Of a DNA stretch of 64,000 bases, positions 1 to 10,503 are shown in pieces. This DNA is from Seonamhaeicola sp. S2-3 (GTDB lineage: Bacteria; Bacteroidota; Bacteroidia; Flavobacteriales; Flavobacteriaceae). The notes under the pieces are model-generated. The model searched no databases, was not told the origin of the DNA, and was given only the letters and a program-made list of their open reading frames with translations. The stretch lies in assembly GCF_001971785.1 (NCBI RefSeq), contig NZ_CP019389.1, positions 135,001 to 199,000 on the forward strand, in the 5' to 3' direction. The position numbers and the translations under genes are program-made. The first letter of the stretch is position 1, and every line of letters starts with the position of its first letter.

Positions 1-127
1 ATTCGGATATCTGCGGATCAATTTGTATGTGCCAATCCCCGCAGCTTTTCGCAGCTTATCACGTCCTTCTTCGCCTCTGAGAGCCTAGGCATTCCCCATA
101 CGCCCTTATTTAGCTTATTGTACTTTT
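1..127 (-). rRNA. rrl: 23S rRNA, 5' end (partial)
   Basis: Read on the minus strand, the start of a 23S rRNA is recognisable by the GGCGTATGGGGAATGCC block followed by the conserved CTCAGAGGCGAAGAAGGACG stretch. The gene runs off the left edge of the window, so only about 125 bases of the 5' end are present. The exact first base is estimated. It lies downstream of 16S, tRNA-Ile and tRNA-Ala in one operon. Confidence 0.93.
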
Positions 128-274
128 TGCTTTTTTAATGAGTTATGATTAATTAGATTGTCGCTCGCGTGACTCTAATTAATCCAAATTACTTAAAACT
201 AGATCTTATTCTAATTTTATTTTCATGTATCTTTTTCAATATGTCAATGAACCTTTTTCCGCTCTGCGGAATTG

Positions 275-349
<75 letters not shown>

Positions 350-489
350 TGTACTTTCAGTAGTCAGTTATCAGTTAACAGTTATCAGTTAATTGATGAC
401 CTATACGTCAACTTGGGATACCCAACTTCTAAAATTTCCTTTCAATATTTAATGAACTTATTAAGATTTTCTTACCCAACCTTAACTTG

Positions 490-563
490 TAGTCTCAGGC
501 AGACTCGAACTGCCGACCTCTACATTATCAGTGTAGCGCTCTAACCAGCTGAGCTATGAGACT
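490..563 (-). tRNA. tRNA-Ile (anticodon GAT)
   Basis: Minus-strand cloverleaf with acceptor AGTCTCA, anticodon loop CTGATAA reading GAT, and T-loop GTTCGAGTC. It is the first tRNA of the 16S-23S spacer, about 150 bases after the 16S 3' end. Confidence 0.97.
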
Positions 564-710
564 GTACTTAGTCGTGAGTCCTCAGCTTTTAGCGCTTAGA
601 TTATCTAATCACTAATACTTAATGACTTACTTTTATATTTTAAAATTAACAGCAAGAAGAATAAACTATTTCTTTCTTAAAAACTTTTACCTATTAGTCG
701 TCTTTCTCTA

Positions 711-2230
<1,520 letters not shown>

Positions 2231-2411
2231 TTAAATTTTTAAGTCTTTTATGACTTTTACTATTTAACAACTAATAAGAATTTCTAGTACTCAAAATGGT
2301 TTATTCTCTTGTCTGATTTAATCGTTTCCAACTAAATCTTACGCTGTCAATTTCAATATGTTTATGAACTTTTTTTGCTTCGCTAATATTCGTTTCCTCG
2401 TTTAGCGGGTG

Positions 2412-2441
2412 CAAATATAAAACCTTTTTTTATACTCACAA
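2412..2441 (-). promoter_or_regulatory. rRNA operon promoter, proximal
   Basis: On the minus strand TTG (2439-2441) and TATATTTG (2412-2419) are 19 bases apart, a good match to the Bacteroidota sigma consensus TTG-N19-TAnnTTTG. It lies about 180 bases before the 16S start. The context GCGGGTGCAAAtATAA (plus strand) recurs in the distal promoter. Confidence 0.75.
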
Positions 2442-2549
2442 TACTTTTTTTGATTTTTTTGAAAAAATTTTTTAACCCTTTTTCTCTACTCTAATCTTGT
2501 ACTATGAACGTCTGCTTAACTTGGATTTTATTCCTCGTTTTTGCGGGTG

Positions 2550-2579
2550 CAAACATAACACCTATTTTCCTTTTTGCAA
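2550..2579 (-). promoter_or_regulatory. rRNA operon promoter, distal
   Basis: A second consensus promoter on the minus strand: TTG (2577-2579), 19 bases, TATGTTTG (2550-2557). The surrounding GCGGGTGCAAACATAA (plus-strand reading) nearly repeats the proximal promoter 138 bases away. Tandem promoters are common for rRNA operons. Confidence 0.72.
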
Positions 2580-2760
2580 TGACTTTTTTAATCTTTTTTT
2601 ATGGTTTTTTTCAGTTCAACACTTAACTTACTTATTTACCATTACTTACGCATGAAAAAAAATTAAGTGTGACTAAGATTTAAGCTCAAAAAAATAAAAC
2701 GGGAAGGTTAAAGATACAATTTTTTATTAAACTTTTCAACTTATAATTGCATTTATTAAT

Positions 2761-2841
2761 GCGTTAGGGATAGTAGTGGATAGCCCACAGCGAGGTACGA
2801 GCGAGGACTTGTAACGGATAGCCCGACCCTTTGGGTAACGC
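2761..2841. ncRNA. Structured intergenic element (candidate small RNA)
   Basis: An 81-base, comparatively GC-rich island in AT-rich intergenic sequence. It is closed by an outer stem GCGTTA (2761-2766) / TAACGC (2836-2841). Inside are an ACCC-TTT-GGGT hairpin (2825-2835) and two GCGAGG blocks. The strand is unknown because the outer stem forms either way. From memory, similar elements occur in flavobacterial intergenic regions, but I have not checked this. No open frame fits. It could be a small RNA, a repeat family or part of a terminator for the regulator gene that ends at 2873. Confidence 0.4.
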
Positions 2842-2872
2842 CCATCTTTAAAATATTACCATGTATATTACA

Positions 2873-3601
2873 TTATATATTAATGATACTATCTGTTTTT
2901 GCTACTTGGTTATAAATATCTGCGCTAAACATATATAGTTTTGCTGGTTTTTTTGATGCTCCTTTTTTCTTTTCATCTAAAGGTACTATATATGGTTTGC
3001 TTATTGCTTTTTTTCTGAAGTTACGATTATCTAGTTCTATTCCTAAAACTGCTTGGTACACTACTTGCAATTCATTTAAGGTAAACTTGACAGGAAGAAA
3101 GTCAAACACTATTGGTTGTGTTATTATTTTAGTTTTTAAATCTTGGTAAGCATCATTGATTAGTCTATGGTGATCAAATCCTATTTCTGGCAAGTTTTTA
3201 ATTTTAAACCATTTTAAGGTATCTTCTTTATTTAGTTTTATTTTATTTGACTGTATATTTAAATAATATGCCACTGTTACCGTTCTTACTTGAGCACCAC
3301 GACTTCTTATCCATAATAAGTCTTTATCTGATTTTAACCTATTAGGATTACCGTAAGTTCTGAATTGGATTTTATTAAGATTATCTTCTCCTATCAATTC
3401 TTTAAACACCCTATCTGCTGACTGCCCTAAATTATTACTTTTAAGCACATAATGCCCTGGTAACACCCAATCATCTATAACTGGTAAACCTTGTGTATAC
3501 ATATTTAATGAACGTTTTCTTAACAGAACATTTAAGGACTTTCCTTTTAGAGCAAAAATTACACAGTCTACTGATAAATTATTAATTTTTCTAAAATCCA
3601 T
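2873..3601 (-). CDS. NUDIX-fold transcriptional regulator (NrtR/AraR-like), probable regulator of mannitol use
   Basis: The 242-residue protein has an N-terminal NUDIX-like domain (about residues 8-145) and a C-terminal winged-helix region (about 150-225, with a block ending RNFRKKAISKPYIVPLDE). This is the architecture of NrtR and of the Bacteroides arabinose regulator AraR. The NUDIX box is degraded: where REUxEExGU is expected the protein reads RVFKELIGED, so hydrolase activity is unlikely and ligand sensing is the better reading. It is transcribed divergently from a mannitol-dehydrogenase gene. A palindrome at 3609-3629 lies 7 bases before its start codon and recurs upstream of the outer-membrane gene of the same locus. 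Autoregulation and control of the locus are inferred; the effector is unknown. Confidence 0.8.
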   Translation of the reverse strand: MDFRKINNLSVDCVIFALKGKSLNVLLRKRSLNMYTQGLPVIDDWVLPGHYVLKSNNLGQSADRVFKELIGEDNLNKIQFRTYGNPNRLKSDKDLLWIRSRGAQVRTVTVAYYLNIQSNKIKLNKEDTLKWFKIKNLPEIGFDHHRLINDAYQDLKTKIITQPIVFDFLPVKFTLNELQVVYQAVLGIELDNRNFRKKAISKPYIVPLDEKKKGASKKPAKLYMFSADIYNQVAKTDSIINI

Positions 3602-3608
3602 ATTAAAT

Positions 3609-3629
3609 AAAACGTTAATTTTACGTTTT
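3609..3629. promoter_or_regulatory. Operator palindrome, site 1
   Basis: AAAACGT, 7-base spacer, ACGTTTT. It sits directly upstream of the NUDIX-type regulator and 124 bases upstream of the divergent dehydrogenase. The same half-sites with the same 7-base spacing occur at 10333-10355 and 10484-10503. Confidence 0.65.
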
Positions 3630-3753
3630 TACGAAAATAATCATTATTACAGTAACAACAACCCTAAGAGAGCACTTTTTTCTATTAGTTTAGATGAGTA
3701 ATTAAGGGGTTTTTAAGACTTATATTTTTAAACCACTTTTTAATTAATATTAT

Positions 3754-5241
3754 ATGTCGAAATCATTTTATCTTAATATGGAAAATTTAAAACAGTTGCC
3801 TCCAAATGTTTTAAAGCCATTATTTAACAGAGATAATATTAAAACTAGCATTTTACATATTGGGGTTAGTAATTTTCATCGATCACTTCAAGCATTTTAC
3901 ACACATGAACTTATTGAAAGGTTTCATGAACTAAATTATGGTATATGTGGTGTAGATATATTAGACTCTAGCCGTAAGATATACAATATTTTAAAAGACC
4001 AAGATGGCCTTTACACTCTTTATATAAAGAAAACAAATGGTGTTCACAAAGCTAAAATTATAGGCTCTATTGTGGAATATTTTTTTGGACCTGAAAACCC
4101 CATGGCGGTTATAGAGAAAATGGCGAGTCCAGATATAAAAATTATATCGCTAACCATAGCAGAAGACGGATATCATTTAAACGAAATAACTGGTGAGTTT
4201 GACATAAACCACCCATCTGTGACTGAAGATTTAAAAAATCCTTTAAGCCCTAATACTGTTTTTGGATATTTAACCCAAGCATTTAAACTTAGAAAACTAA
4301 GAGGTCTTTCTGGTTGCACCATACTTTCTTGTGATAACATTAAAGAAAACGGAAACACCATTAAACAATCCTTTTTTAATTATGTTAGCAAGGTTGACCC
4401 AGACCTGTTACCTTGGCTTACTGAAAACACAACCTTTCCTAACACGATGGTTGACAGAATTACACCAAATACTGAATTAAGCGACATACACACTTTAAGA
4501 AACGAGTTTTTAATTGAAGACCAATGGCCTGTAGTGTGCGAATCTTTTTCGCAGTGGGTTATTGAAGATAATTTTTTTGATGAAAAACCTGCTTGGGATA
4601 AGGTAGGCGTTCAATTTACGAAAGACATTAAGCCTTTTGAACGCATGAAACTAAGGCTTTTAAATGCGGGTCATACTATTTTAGGTATTTTAGGAACCTT
4701 ACATGGCTACAAAACTGTTTACGAAGCCGCTATTGATAGTGATTTTATATCATTACTGCATTCTTACATGGATAAAGAAGTTACAGCCACCCTTAAAAAT
4801 CAAGACATTAAAACTATAAATGATTATAAAAAAAACATAATATCTAGATTTCAAAACCCATATATAAATGACAAACTTTCTAGAATTTGCCAAGAAAGTT
4901 CAGCTAAAATTCCACTATTTATCTTACCTACAATTAAGGATCAACTGAAAGGTGAAAAGCAAATAAAAATTGCTGCTTTTATTATTGCTGCATGGTGTAA
5001 ATATAATGATGGTATAGATGACCAAAACAACCCCTATAAAATTATTGATAGTTTAAGCGGAACCTTAATTAGAAACGCAGCACTATCTCACCAAAACCCT
5101 ATGAAATTTTTAGAAACAACAACTGTTTTTGGTAACTTAAGCGAAAATGAAATTTTTAGAAATTATTATTTAGAATCGCTATCATTATTAAGAACAAAAA
5201 ACGTTAAAGATTGTATAAAAGAACTTAATGCTTTAATTTAA
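3754..5241 (+). CDS. Mannitol dehydrogenase-family oxidoreductase (divergent paralogue)
   Basis: A 495-residue member of the polyol-specific long-chain dehydrogenases, which oxidise mannitol, fructuronate or related polyols with NAD(P). The N-terminal Rossmann region carries GVSNFHRS (about residues 36-43), where the paralogue at 6226 has GIGGFHRA. The family signature KxxxxNxxH is present as KLRLLNAGH (about 299-307), so the enzyme should be active. It is similar to the 6226 product throughout but clearly diverged, and is transcribed towards it. It is alone on the plus strand, driven from the region holding operator site 1. The substrate is not proven: mannitol is likely, and another hexitol or a uronate is possible. 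Confidence 0.87.
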   Translation: MSKSFYLNMENLKQLPPNVLKPLFNRDNIKTSILHIGVSNFHRSLQAFYTHELIERFHELNYGICGVDILDSSRKIYNILKDQDGLYTLYIKKTNGVHKAKIIGSIVEYFFGPENPMAVIEKMASPDIKIISLTIAEDGYHLNEITGEFDINHPSVTEDLKNPLSPNTVFGYLTQAFKLRKLRGLSGCTILSCDNIKENGNTIKQSFFNYVSKVDPDLLPWLTENTTFPNTMVDRITPNTELSDIHTLRNEFLIEDQWPVVCESFSQWVIEDNFFDEKPAWDKVGVQFTKDIKPFERMKLRLLNAGHTILGILGTLHGYKTVYEAAIDSDFISLLHSYMDKEVTATLKNQDIKTINDYKKNIISRFQNPYINDKLSRICQESSAKIPLFILPTIKDQLKGEKQIKIAAFIIAAWCKYNDGIDDQNNPYKIIDSLSGTLIRNAALSHQNPMKFLETTTVFGNLSENEIFRNYYLESLSLLRTKNVKDCIKELNALI

Positions 5242-5264
5242 TACAACCATAATTTTATTATAAG

Positions 5265-5297
5265 AAAAAGCCTTACATTAAAATTGCAAGGCTTTTT
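5265..5297. terminator. Bidirectional terminator
   Basis: AAAAAGCCTT and AAGGCTTTTT form a 10-bp stem around a 13-base loop, with A and T tracts on the two sides. It lies between two convergent genes and can serve both. Confidence 0.85.
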
Positions 5298-5325
5298 CAA
5301 ATTGCTATTAATCAAAATAATTAGG

Positions 5326-6225
5326 TTATAATAAATATTCACTTAGAACACCTGTTAAATTTTTAATTGACATCTCATTAATAACAGGGTTTGCTCCTTC
5401 ACTACTTGTTACTAACGCTCCAACAGCACAAGCATAATCTAATGATTCTTGAGGCGCATTGTTATCTGTTAATTTACTTATTAGGGTTGCCAAAAAGGAA
5501 TCTCCAGCTCCAACCGTATCTACCACCTTAACTTTATAACCTTTATTGTAATACAACTTCCCTTCGTTATAAAGAATTGCTCCTTTTTTTCCTCTTGTTA
5601 CACAAATACTTTTTGCTTTAGTTTGACCTGCAATACTCATTATAAGTTGCTCTAATGACTTAGTTGATATGTTTAAGAAATCACCTATTTCAAAAATCTC
5701 ATCATCATTAAATTTTATAAAGTCTGCGTGATTCATCAAATCTGATAAAACTTTGAATGAATAATGAGGCGCTCTTAAATTGACATCGAAAACCTTATAT
5801 TTTGCAATTTTTAATAATTCCATTAAGGTATTTTTTGAAACTTCATCTCTTGAAGCTAAACTTCCGTACACAAAAACATCTGAAGTTTTAGTAAGCTTAA
5901 TAGCTTCTTCTGAAAGCTCTATTTTATCCCACGCACAAGGATATTCAATTTCATAAGAAGCACACCCATTTGAATCTAGCAATACTTTTACATTTCCAGT
6001 TTTATAAATTGAATCTATTTGTACTGCAGATGTATTTATATTTTGGTCTTGCAAAAATCCTATCAATTTTCGTCCACTTCTATCATCTCCAACCCTACTA
6101 ATAATAGCTACATTATTACGCATTGATTGAAATCTTACCGCTACATTTAAAGGTGCACCGCCTATTTTTTTGTGTGTTGGAAATTCATCCCACAACACTT
6201 CACCAAAGCAAAGAATAGTACTCAT
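5326..6225 (-). CDS. PfkB-family carbohydrate kinase, probable fructokinase
   Basis: A 299-residue ribokinase-like sugar kinase. The N-terminal FGEVLWDEFP and GGAPLNVA motifs form the sugar site. The C-terminal DTVGAGDSF (about 236-244) carries the catalytic Asp242 and the anion hole. It starts directly at the stop codon of the mannitol dehydrogenase, so the two are translationally linked. Mannitol oxidised to fructose would be phosphorylated here to fructose 6-phosphate. A mannitol 2-dehydrogenase/fructokinase pair is the characterised mannitol route of Zobellia galactanivorans. The pathway assignment rests on this context. Confidence 0.88.
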   Translation of the reverse strand: MSTILCFGEVLWDEFPTHKKIGGAPLNVAVRFQSMRNNVAIISRVGDDRSGRKLIGFLQDQNINTSAVQIDSIYKTGNVKVLLDSNGCASYEIEYPCAWDKIELSEEAIKLTKTSDVFVYGSLASRDEVSKNTLMELLKIAKYKVFDVNLRAPHYSFKVLSDLMNHADFIKFNDDEIFEIGDFLNISTKSLEQLIMSIAGQTKAKSICVTRGKKGAILYNEGKLYYNKGYKVKVVDTVGAGDSFLATLISKLTDNNAPQESLDYACAVGALVTSSEGANPVINEMSIKNLTGVLSEYLL

Positions 6226-7722
6226 CTAAATTTCAGTTAAAACTTTATTATTCATTTCCTTTACACATTTTTCAACCCCATATTTCACAATATCATTATA
6301 CGCTTTGGCATATGCTTTTACAAATGTATTAGACGCACTAAGTCCGCCAAATACTGTTTCTAATTGTAAAAATGTTTCGGGTTTATTTGTAGCTTTTAAA
6401 GCCTGCTCATGCAAAATATTAGCCATAACATCTTTTATAACTAAAGGTTTTTGATACTCATCTTTACCCAAATTATATTTACACCATGCAGCAATTACAA
6501 AGGCCGCATATGTAATTGACCCATTTTCTTTTAACTGCGCTTTCACTGTTGGCAATATAAAAATTGGAATTTTAGAAGAACTCTCAGAACAAATTCTTTC
6601 AATTTGATCCTTTATATAAATATTTCCAAAGCGCTCTAGCAATGTTGCTTCGTAACTTTCTAAATCTACCCCTTTTAAATCTCTTAAAATGGGAGCCACC
6701 TCATCCCTCATATAAATTTTAAGAAAGTTTTTAATACTTTTATTGTTTGCTGCTTCATCAATAGTGTTATACCCTATTAAGGCTCCTAATATACCTAACA
6801 CAGAATGTCCTGCATTTAACAATTGCAACTTCATTTTTTCAAAAGGCTCAACATCTTCAACAAACTGCACTCCTACTTTTTCCCAAGGCGGTCTTCCTGC
6901 TACAAAATCATCTTCAATTATCCATTGTTTAAACGACTCACATACCACAGGCCACGCATCATCAATACCAGAAGTTTCTTTTAAATGTGTTATATCCTCG
7001 ACAGAAGTTACAGGCGTTATACGATCTACCATAGCATTAGGAAAAGACACATTAGTTTCAACCCATGACACTAATTCTGGCTCTGCTTTTCTAATATAAC
7101 TTAGCAACATTTTTTTTGTCATATCTCCGTTACCTTGTATATTATCACAAGATTGTATAGTAACACCTTTTAAACCTAATTTTTTCCTAAGTTTAAGCGC
7201 TTGTGTTAAATAACCAAAAATAGTTTTTGGAGTTTTAGGATACTCTAGATCATGTATAATTGATAGATTACTAAAATCAAAAGCTTTAGTAGCCTCATTA
7301 TAATTATAACCACCTTCGGTAATTGTTAAAGTTATTATTTTAACTTCAGGACTCGCCATTTTTTCTATAACAGCCGTTGGGTTTTGTGGCGCAAACAAAT
7401 ATTCTACTATAGAGCCAATAACTTGCTTTGTTAATGTACCATCTAACTCTTTAACAACCAAAGTATATAACCCATCTTGATTCTTTAATGTTTGATAAAT
7501 TTTAGTGTCAAAATCTAATAATGCAACCCCACAAATTCCCCAATCTTTTATATTTTCATTGTGTAATAATTGATCGGTATAATAAGCCTGATGCGCACGA
7601 TGAAAACCACCAATACCAACATGCACAATACCTGTTTTAATAGTAGATCTATCATACGTTGGCACTTTAACTCTTTCTGCGATAGCAGAAAGATTTTTAC
7701 TATTTAATTTTAAATTTTTCAT
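6226..7722 (-). CDS. Mannitol 2-dehydrogenase
   Basis: A 498-residue long-chain polyol dehydrogenase converting mannitol to fructose. The N-terminal nucleotide-binding region has HVGIGGFHRAHQAYY (about 34-48). The catalytic signature KLQLLNAGH lies at about 298-306. Its neighbours are a fructokinase (start abutting this gene's stop) and, 5 bases upstream, a permease gene, which makes a compact minus-strand operon with the outer-membrane protein gene at 9467. Compared with the copy at 3754 its motifs are closer to family consensus, so this is the better candidate for the principal mannitol enzyme. Confidence 0.92.
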   Translation of the reverse strand: MKNLKLNSKNLSAIAERVKVPTYDRSTIKTGIVHVGIGGFHRAHQAYYTDQLLHNENIKDWGICGVALLDFDTKIYQTLKNQDGLYTLVVKELDGTLTKQVIGSIVEYLFAPQNPTAVIEKMASPEVKIITLTITEGGYNYNEATKAFDFSNLSIIHDLEYPKTPKTIFGYLTQALKLRKKLGLKGVTIQSCDNIQGNGDMTKKMLLSYIRKAEPELVSWVETNVSFPNAMVDRITPVTSVEDITHLKETSGIDDAWPVVCESFKQWIIEDDFVAGRPPWEKVGVQFVEDVEPFEKMKLQLLNAGHSVLGILGALIGYNTIDEAANNKSIKNFLKIYMRDEVAPILRDLKGVDLESYEATLLERFGNIYIKDQIERICSESSSKIPIFILPTVKAQLKENGSITYAAFVIAAWCKYNLGKDEYQKPLVIKDVMANILHEQALKATNKPETFLQLETVFGGLSASNTFVKAYAKAYNDIVKYGVEKCVKEMNNKVLTEI

Positions 7723-7727
7723 AATAT

Positions 7728-9443
7728 TTAATTTTGTATAGAATCACCTCTTTTAAGTACCCATATTGTTGTAATAAAGTAGATAATAGTACAGACAAAA
7801 GCATATTTATAAAATACCTCCCTATTTTCTATGTACGCGCTTTCATTAGAACTACCAAACAACACTGTGAATGCTAATACAACGGTAATAATTAAAACCA
7901 GAATAGAAATTACTCGCAACACTTTAGTTAAAGAAGTATTATCTTTTAAATGTACAACATGCTCTTTTGCTTTTTCTTCTTGAAATTTTTCAATATCCTT
8001 ATTTCTTTTGTTTTCTTTTGCTTCTTCTTCAGGGTATTTATTTTTTGCTCCATAACGACCTGCCAATAGCGTATAAACCACTATTGTAAAAATCCAAGTA
8101 GGAATAAATAAGTAAAAAAACGACATTACATTTAGTGCATTTAAACCAAAACCAAACACAAGCCCTAAAGCCCATGATGCAACAGCTGGTGTATTAAATG
8201 ACAACTTGCGATAACGTGCCCAGTAACGCGTATAGTTAATTTTAGGGAAAATCTGATGTTCTGCAAATACAATTCCTCCAACAGGCACAACTATTAAACC
8301 TGCAAAGGTTAATAATGGAAGAATTTGAGAAAATACAAAAGGAAAACACGCCACCACTACGGTAACTAAACCAACTATAATGGTTGTTTTTTTTCTTGAA
8401 TTGTTATAAAAAATAGCCTGTGCTGCTAGTCCTGCTCGGTATAGATTAGCAACTGCTGTAGTCCAACCAGCAACAATAACGATGATAAACCCAGACCAAC
8501 CTAAAGCATAATAAGCAACATCTCCGGGGTCTAATTCAACAATAGACTTACCAATAATTACAGCTGCCCCTGCTCCCATAATTCCAGCTGATATCCAAGC
8601 AAGGTAATGCCCAAACATCATTCCTGTACTAGTAGATAACCCGTACACTTTCTTTTTTGCAAAACGCAATAAAGCCATATCTATAAGCCCGAAATGCGTA
8701 ATAGTATTTGCTGCCCATGCAAAACCTATTACCTCTACTAAACCAATACCTGGTTTTCCTTCACTATTAACTCCTGTCCAAATAGACTTATCTCCTAGAG
8801 TTATAAAATCACTCCATCCTTTTGGTAATGTTTCTCCTAAAACCTCTAATGAAAGTGCTGGCAAGAGTACGAATGCACCACAAACGAACATAACAAATAA
8901 CCAAGGTGCGCAAATAGCAGAGAATTTAGACACAGCTTTGAATCCATATATAGCAATAGAGACCACCACAGCACCTACACACAAAACAATTAATATAAAC
9001 CATACATTTGTAGGATACCAATTAAGTTGCGCAGGAATATTAAAAGCAAAACGTACAGCTGTAGAAGATACAGTAATCATTGCTGCTGATATTACCGTAA
9101 AAATGATAACATTTGCCCAATTATAAAGATTTGTCATAGAATCTCCTGCTATTTTATTTAAGTAGGTATATAAACTTAATCGGGTATCTACAGCAATGGG
9201 AGACGTTATAAAGGTCCAACTTAAAACAGCTAAAATGTTTCCAATTAATAAACCTAAAATAATATCTTTAGTGGTGGCACCAAGCGCTACAAAAGTAGCT
9301 CCTATAACAAATTCTGTAGCAGCAACATGTTCTGCTGCATATAAACCTGCAAAATGAGTCCAATTATACAGTTTATGCTTTGCTATTGGCAACTGTTCTT
9401 CTTCAATATTTTCAAACTGAGAATATTTATTAGTGGCGTTCAT
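7728..9443 (-). CDS. NCS1-like permease (purine/cytosine permease family), probable mannitol or fructose importer
   Basis: A 571-residue inner-membrane protein with about 12-14 hydrophobic segments. It resembles the nucleobase:cation symporter-1 family (early GATFVALG and WTFITSPIAVDTRLSLYTYL regions). A charged cytoplasmic stretch (about 475-505, rich in Lys and Glu) separates the core from the last two membrane segments. NCS1 proteins usually carry nucleobases, allantoin or thiamine precursors. Its place between a mannitol dehydrogenase and an outer-membrane protein gene implies import of mannitol or a related sugar, with cation coupling. The substrate is inferred from context only. Confidence 0.75.
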   Translation of the reverse strand: MNATNKYSQFENIEEEQLPIAKHKLYNWTHFAGLYAAEHVAATEFVIGATFVALGATTKDIILGLLIGNILAVLSWTFITSPIAVDTRLSLYTYLNKIAGDSMTNLYNWANVIIFTVISAAMITVSSTAVRFAFNIPAQLNWYPTNVWFILIVLCVGAVVVSIAIYGFKAVSKFSAICAPWLFVMFVCGAFVLLPALSLEVLGETLPKGWSDFITLGDKSIWTGVNSEGKPGIGLVEVIGFAWAANTITHFGLIDMALLRFAKKKVYGLSTSTGMMFGHYLAWISAGIMGAGAAVIIGKSIVELDPGDVAYYALGWSGFIIVIVAGWTTAVANLYRAGLAAQAIFYNNSRKKTTIIVGLVTVVVACFPFVFSQILPLLTFAGLIVVPVGGIVFAEHQIFPKINYTRYWARYRKLSFNTPAVASWALGLVFGFGLNALNVMSFFYLFIPTWIFTIVVYTLLAGRYGAKNKYPEEEAKENKRNKDIEKFQEEKAKEHVVHLKDNTSLTKVLRVISILVLIITVVLAFTVLFGSSNESAYIENREVFYKYAFVCTIIYFITTIWVLKRGDSIQN

Positions 9444-9466
9444 AGTTTAATTATTTAGTTTAGTTT

Positions 9467-10309
9467 TTAAAATAATGTAACATCTAATTGTAATACTGTT
9501 TTTTCTTGCTCAGGATTCCACATAGCTGTTACACCAATAGGAAGCTTATGATTTCCAATTCTAATTTTATCACTAAAAGTAGCTCCAACATTAATCAAGT
9601 TTCCGGCACCTTCAGTATAAAATGTCTTATCTGTTATAAATGACCATGCACCCCCTGCAAATAGCAACAAATTAGCATCTGCTTTTTCCCAAACCTTACT
9701 GTTTACTTCAAAATAATGAGTCCAAGAATTTTTTAAAGAACCATCCGTTTGCACCTCATAATCACCAGCCCCACCACCTACAATGGTTGCCAAATAGAGT
9801 AATATTTTTGAAGAAATATTATACCCAAAGCTAATATCAACAAAATTATAACCTTGTGTTTTATCATAACTCCAATAATGCAACACATCTCCACGTTCTT
9901 CAACACCAGTATAGTTATTATGAGTAACAGCCTCAACAAAAAATTTATTTGATAAACGATATGCCGTATATATTGAAAACTCTTGATAATGAGCTGCCAC
10001 ATTTTCACCTGTGTTTTTATTCACAACGTCTACTGTTGTAAAACTTGCACCACCCCATACACCAAAAGTGAATTTTTTGTTTCTAGAATTATATTGTAAA
10101 CTAGTAGCTACCATAGCCCCAGGATGCACTACAAACCCATGCCATAGGTGCATATTTTTAAGATGAGCATCAGCTGTAAAAGCCTTGTAATCATTTTTGT
10201 TTTCATCTTGCCCATTAACAATAATTGCAGCAAAACATAACAACATTAACCATATGAGTTTAGACTTAGAAGCAACAACCTGTTTTGTTTTTAAAATCCT
10301 ATAATTCAT
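9467..10309 (-). CDS. Outer-membrane beta-barrel protein of the mannitol locus
   Basis: I start the gene at the ATG at 10309, giving about 280 residues. An in-frame TTG 13 codons upstream lies inside an operator palindrome and is unlikely. The N-terminus (MNYRILKTKQ..., then a hydrophobic run ending ...VNGQ) is a signal peptide. The rest alternates aromatic and polar residues, with repeats such as HLKNMHLWHGF and IGNHKLPIGVTAMWNP, and ends in LQLDVTLF, a terminal-strand pattern with C-terminal Phe. No named family is recognised with certainty. As first gene of the operon it probably lets polyol cross the outer membrane. Confidence 0.72.
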   Translation of the reverse strand: MNYRILKTKQVVASKSKLIWLMLLCFAAIIVNGQDENKNDYKAFTADAHLKNMHLWHGFVVHPGAMVATSLQYNSRNKKFTFGVWGGASFTTVDVVNKNTGENVAAHYQEFSIYTAYRLSNKFFVEAVTHNNYTGVEERGDVLHYWSYDKTQGYNFVDISFGYNISSKILLYLATIVGGGAGDYEVQTDGSLKNSWTHYFEVNSKVWEKADANLLLFAGGAWSFITDKTFYTEGAGNLINVGATFSDKIRIGNHKLPIGVTAMWNPEQEKTVLQLDVTLF

Positions 10310-10332
10310 TTGTCTTATCTTAGTTGGTTTTA

Positions 10333-10355
10333 TTAAACGTAAAAACAACGTTTAA
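10333..10355. promoter_or_regulatory. Operator palindrome, site 2
   Basis: A perfect inverted repeat TTAAACGT, 7-base spacer, ACGTTTAA, ending 24 bases before the ATG of the outer-membrane protein gene. On the minus strand a TAAATTTG element (10362-10369) lies immediately upstream and could be the -7 box, which would put the operator over the transcription start. No clear TTG was found at the expected distance, so that promoter is tentative. Confidence 0.65.
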
Positions 10356-10483
10356 TAACAACAAATTTATATAAGATTACTTGATAATTAAAATTTTAAT
10401 TCAAAAAATTCATTTATTACATTTATTTTTATATTTTTTTCAATCATACTCAGTTTTTTATAAAGAATATTTAAAAAAAATAT

Positions 10484-10503
10484 AAAACGTAAAAAATACG
10501 TTT
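10484..10503. promoter_or_regulatory. Operator palindrome, site 3
   Basis: AAAACGT, 7-base spacer, ACGTTT: the third copy of the palindrome, about 150 bases further upstream of the mannitol operon and 230 bases before thrS. Its spacing from site 2 would allow looping between bound dimers. The rest of the 10356-10677 interval is AT-rich, with no gene I can support. Confidence 0.6.

Noticed and set aside
2873-3601. Active NUDIX hydrolase
   Set aside because: The NUDIX box lacks the REUxEE pattern and a DNA-binding domain follows, so regulator is the better call.
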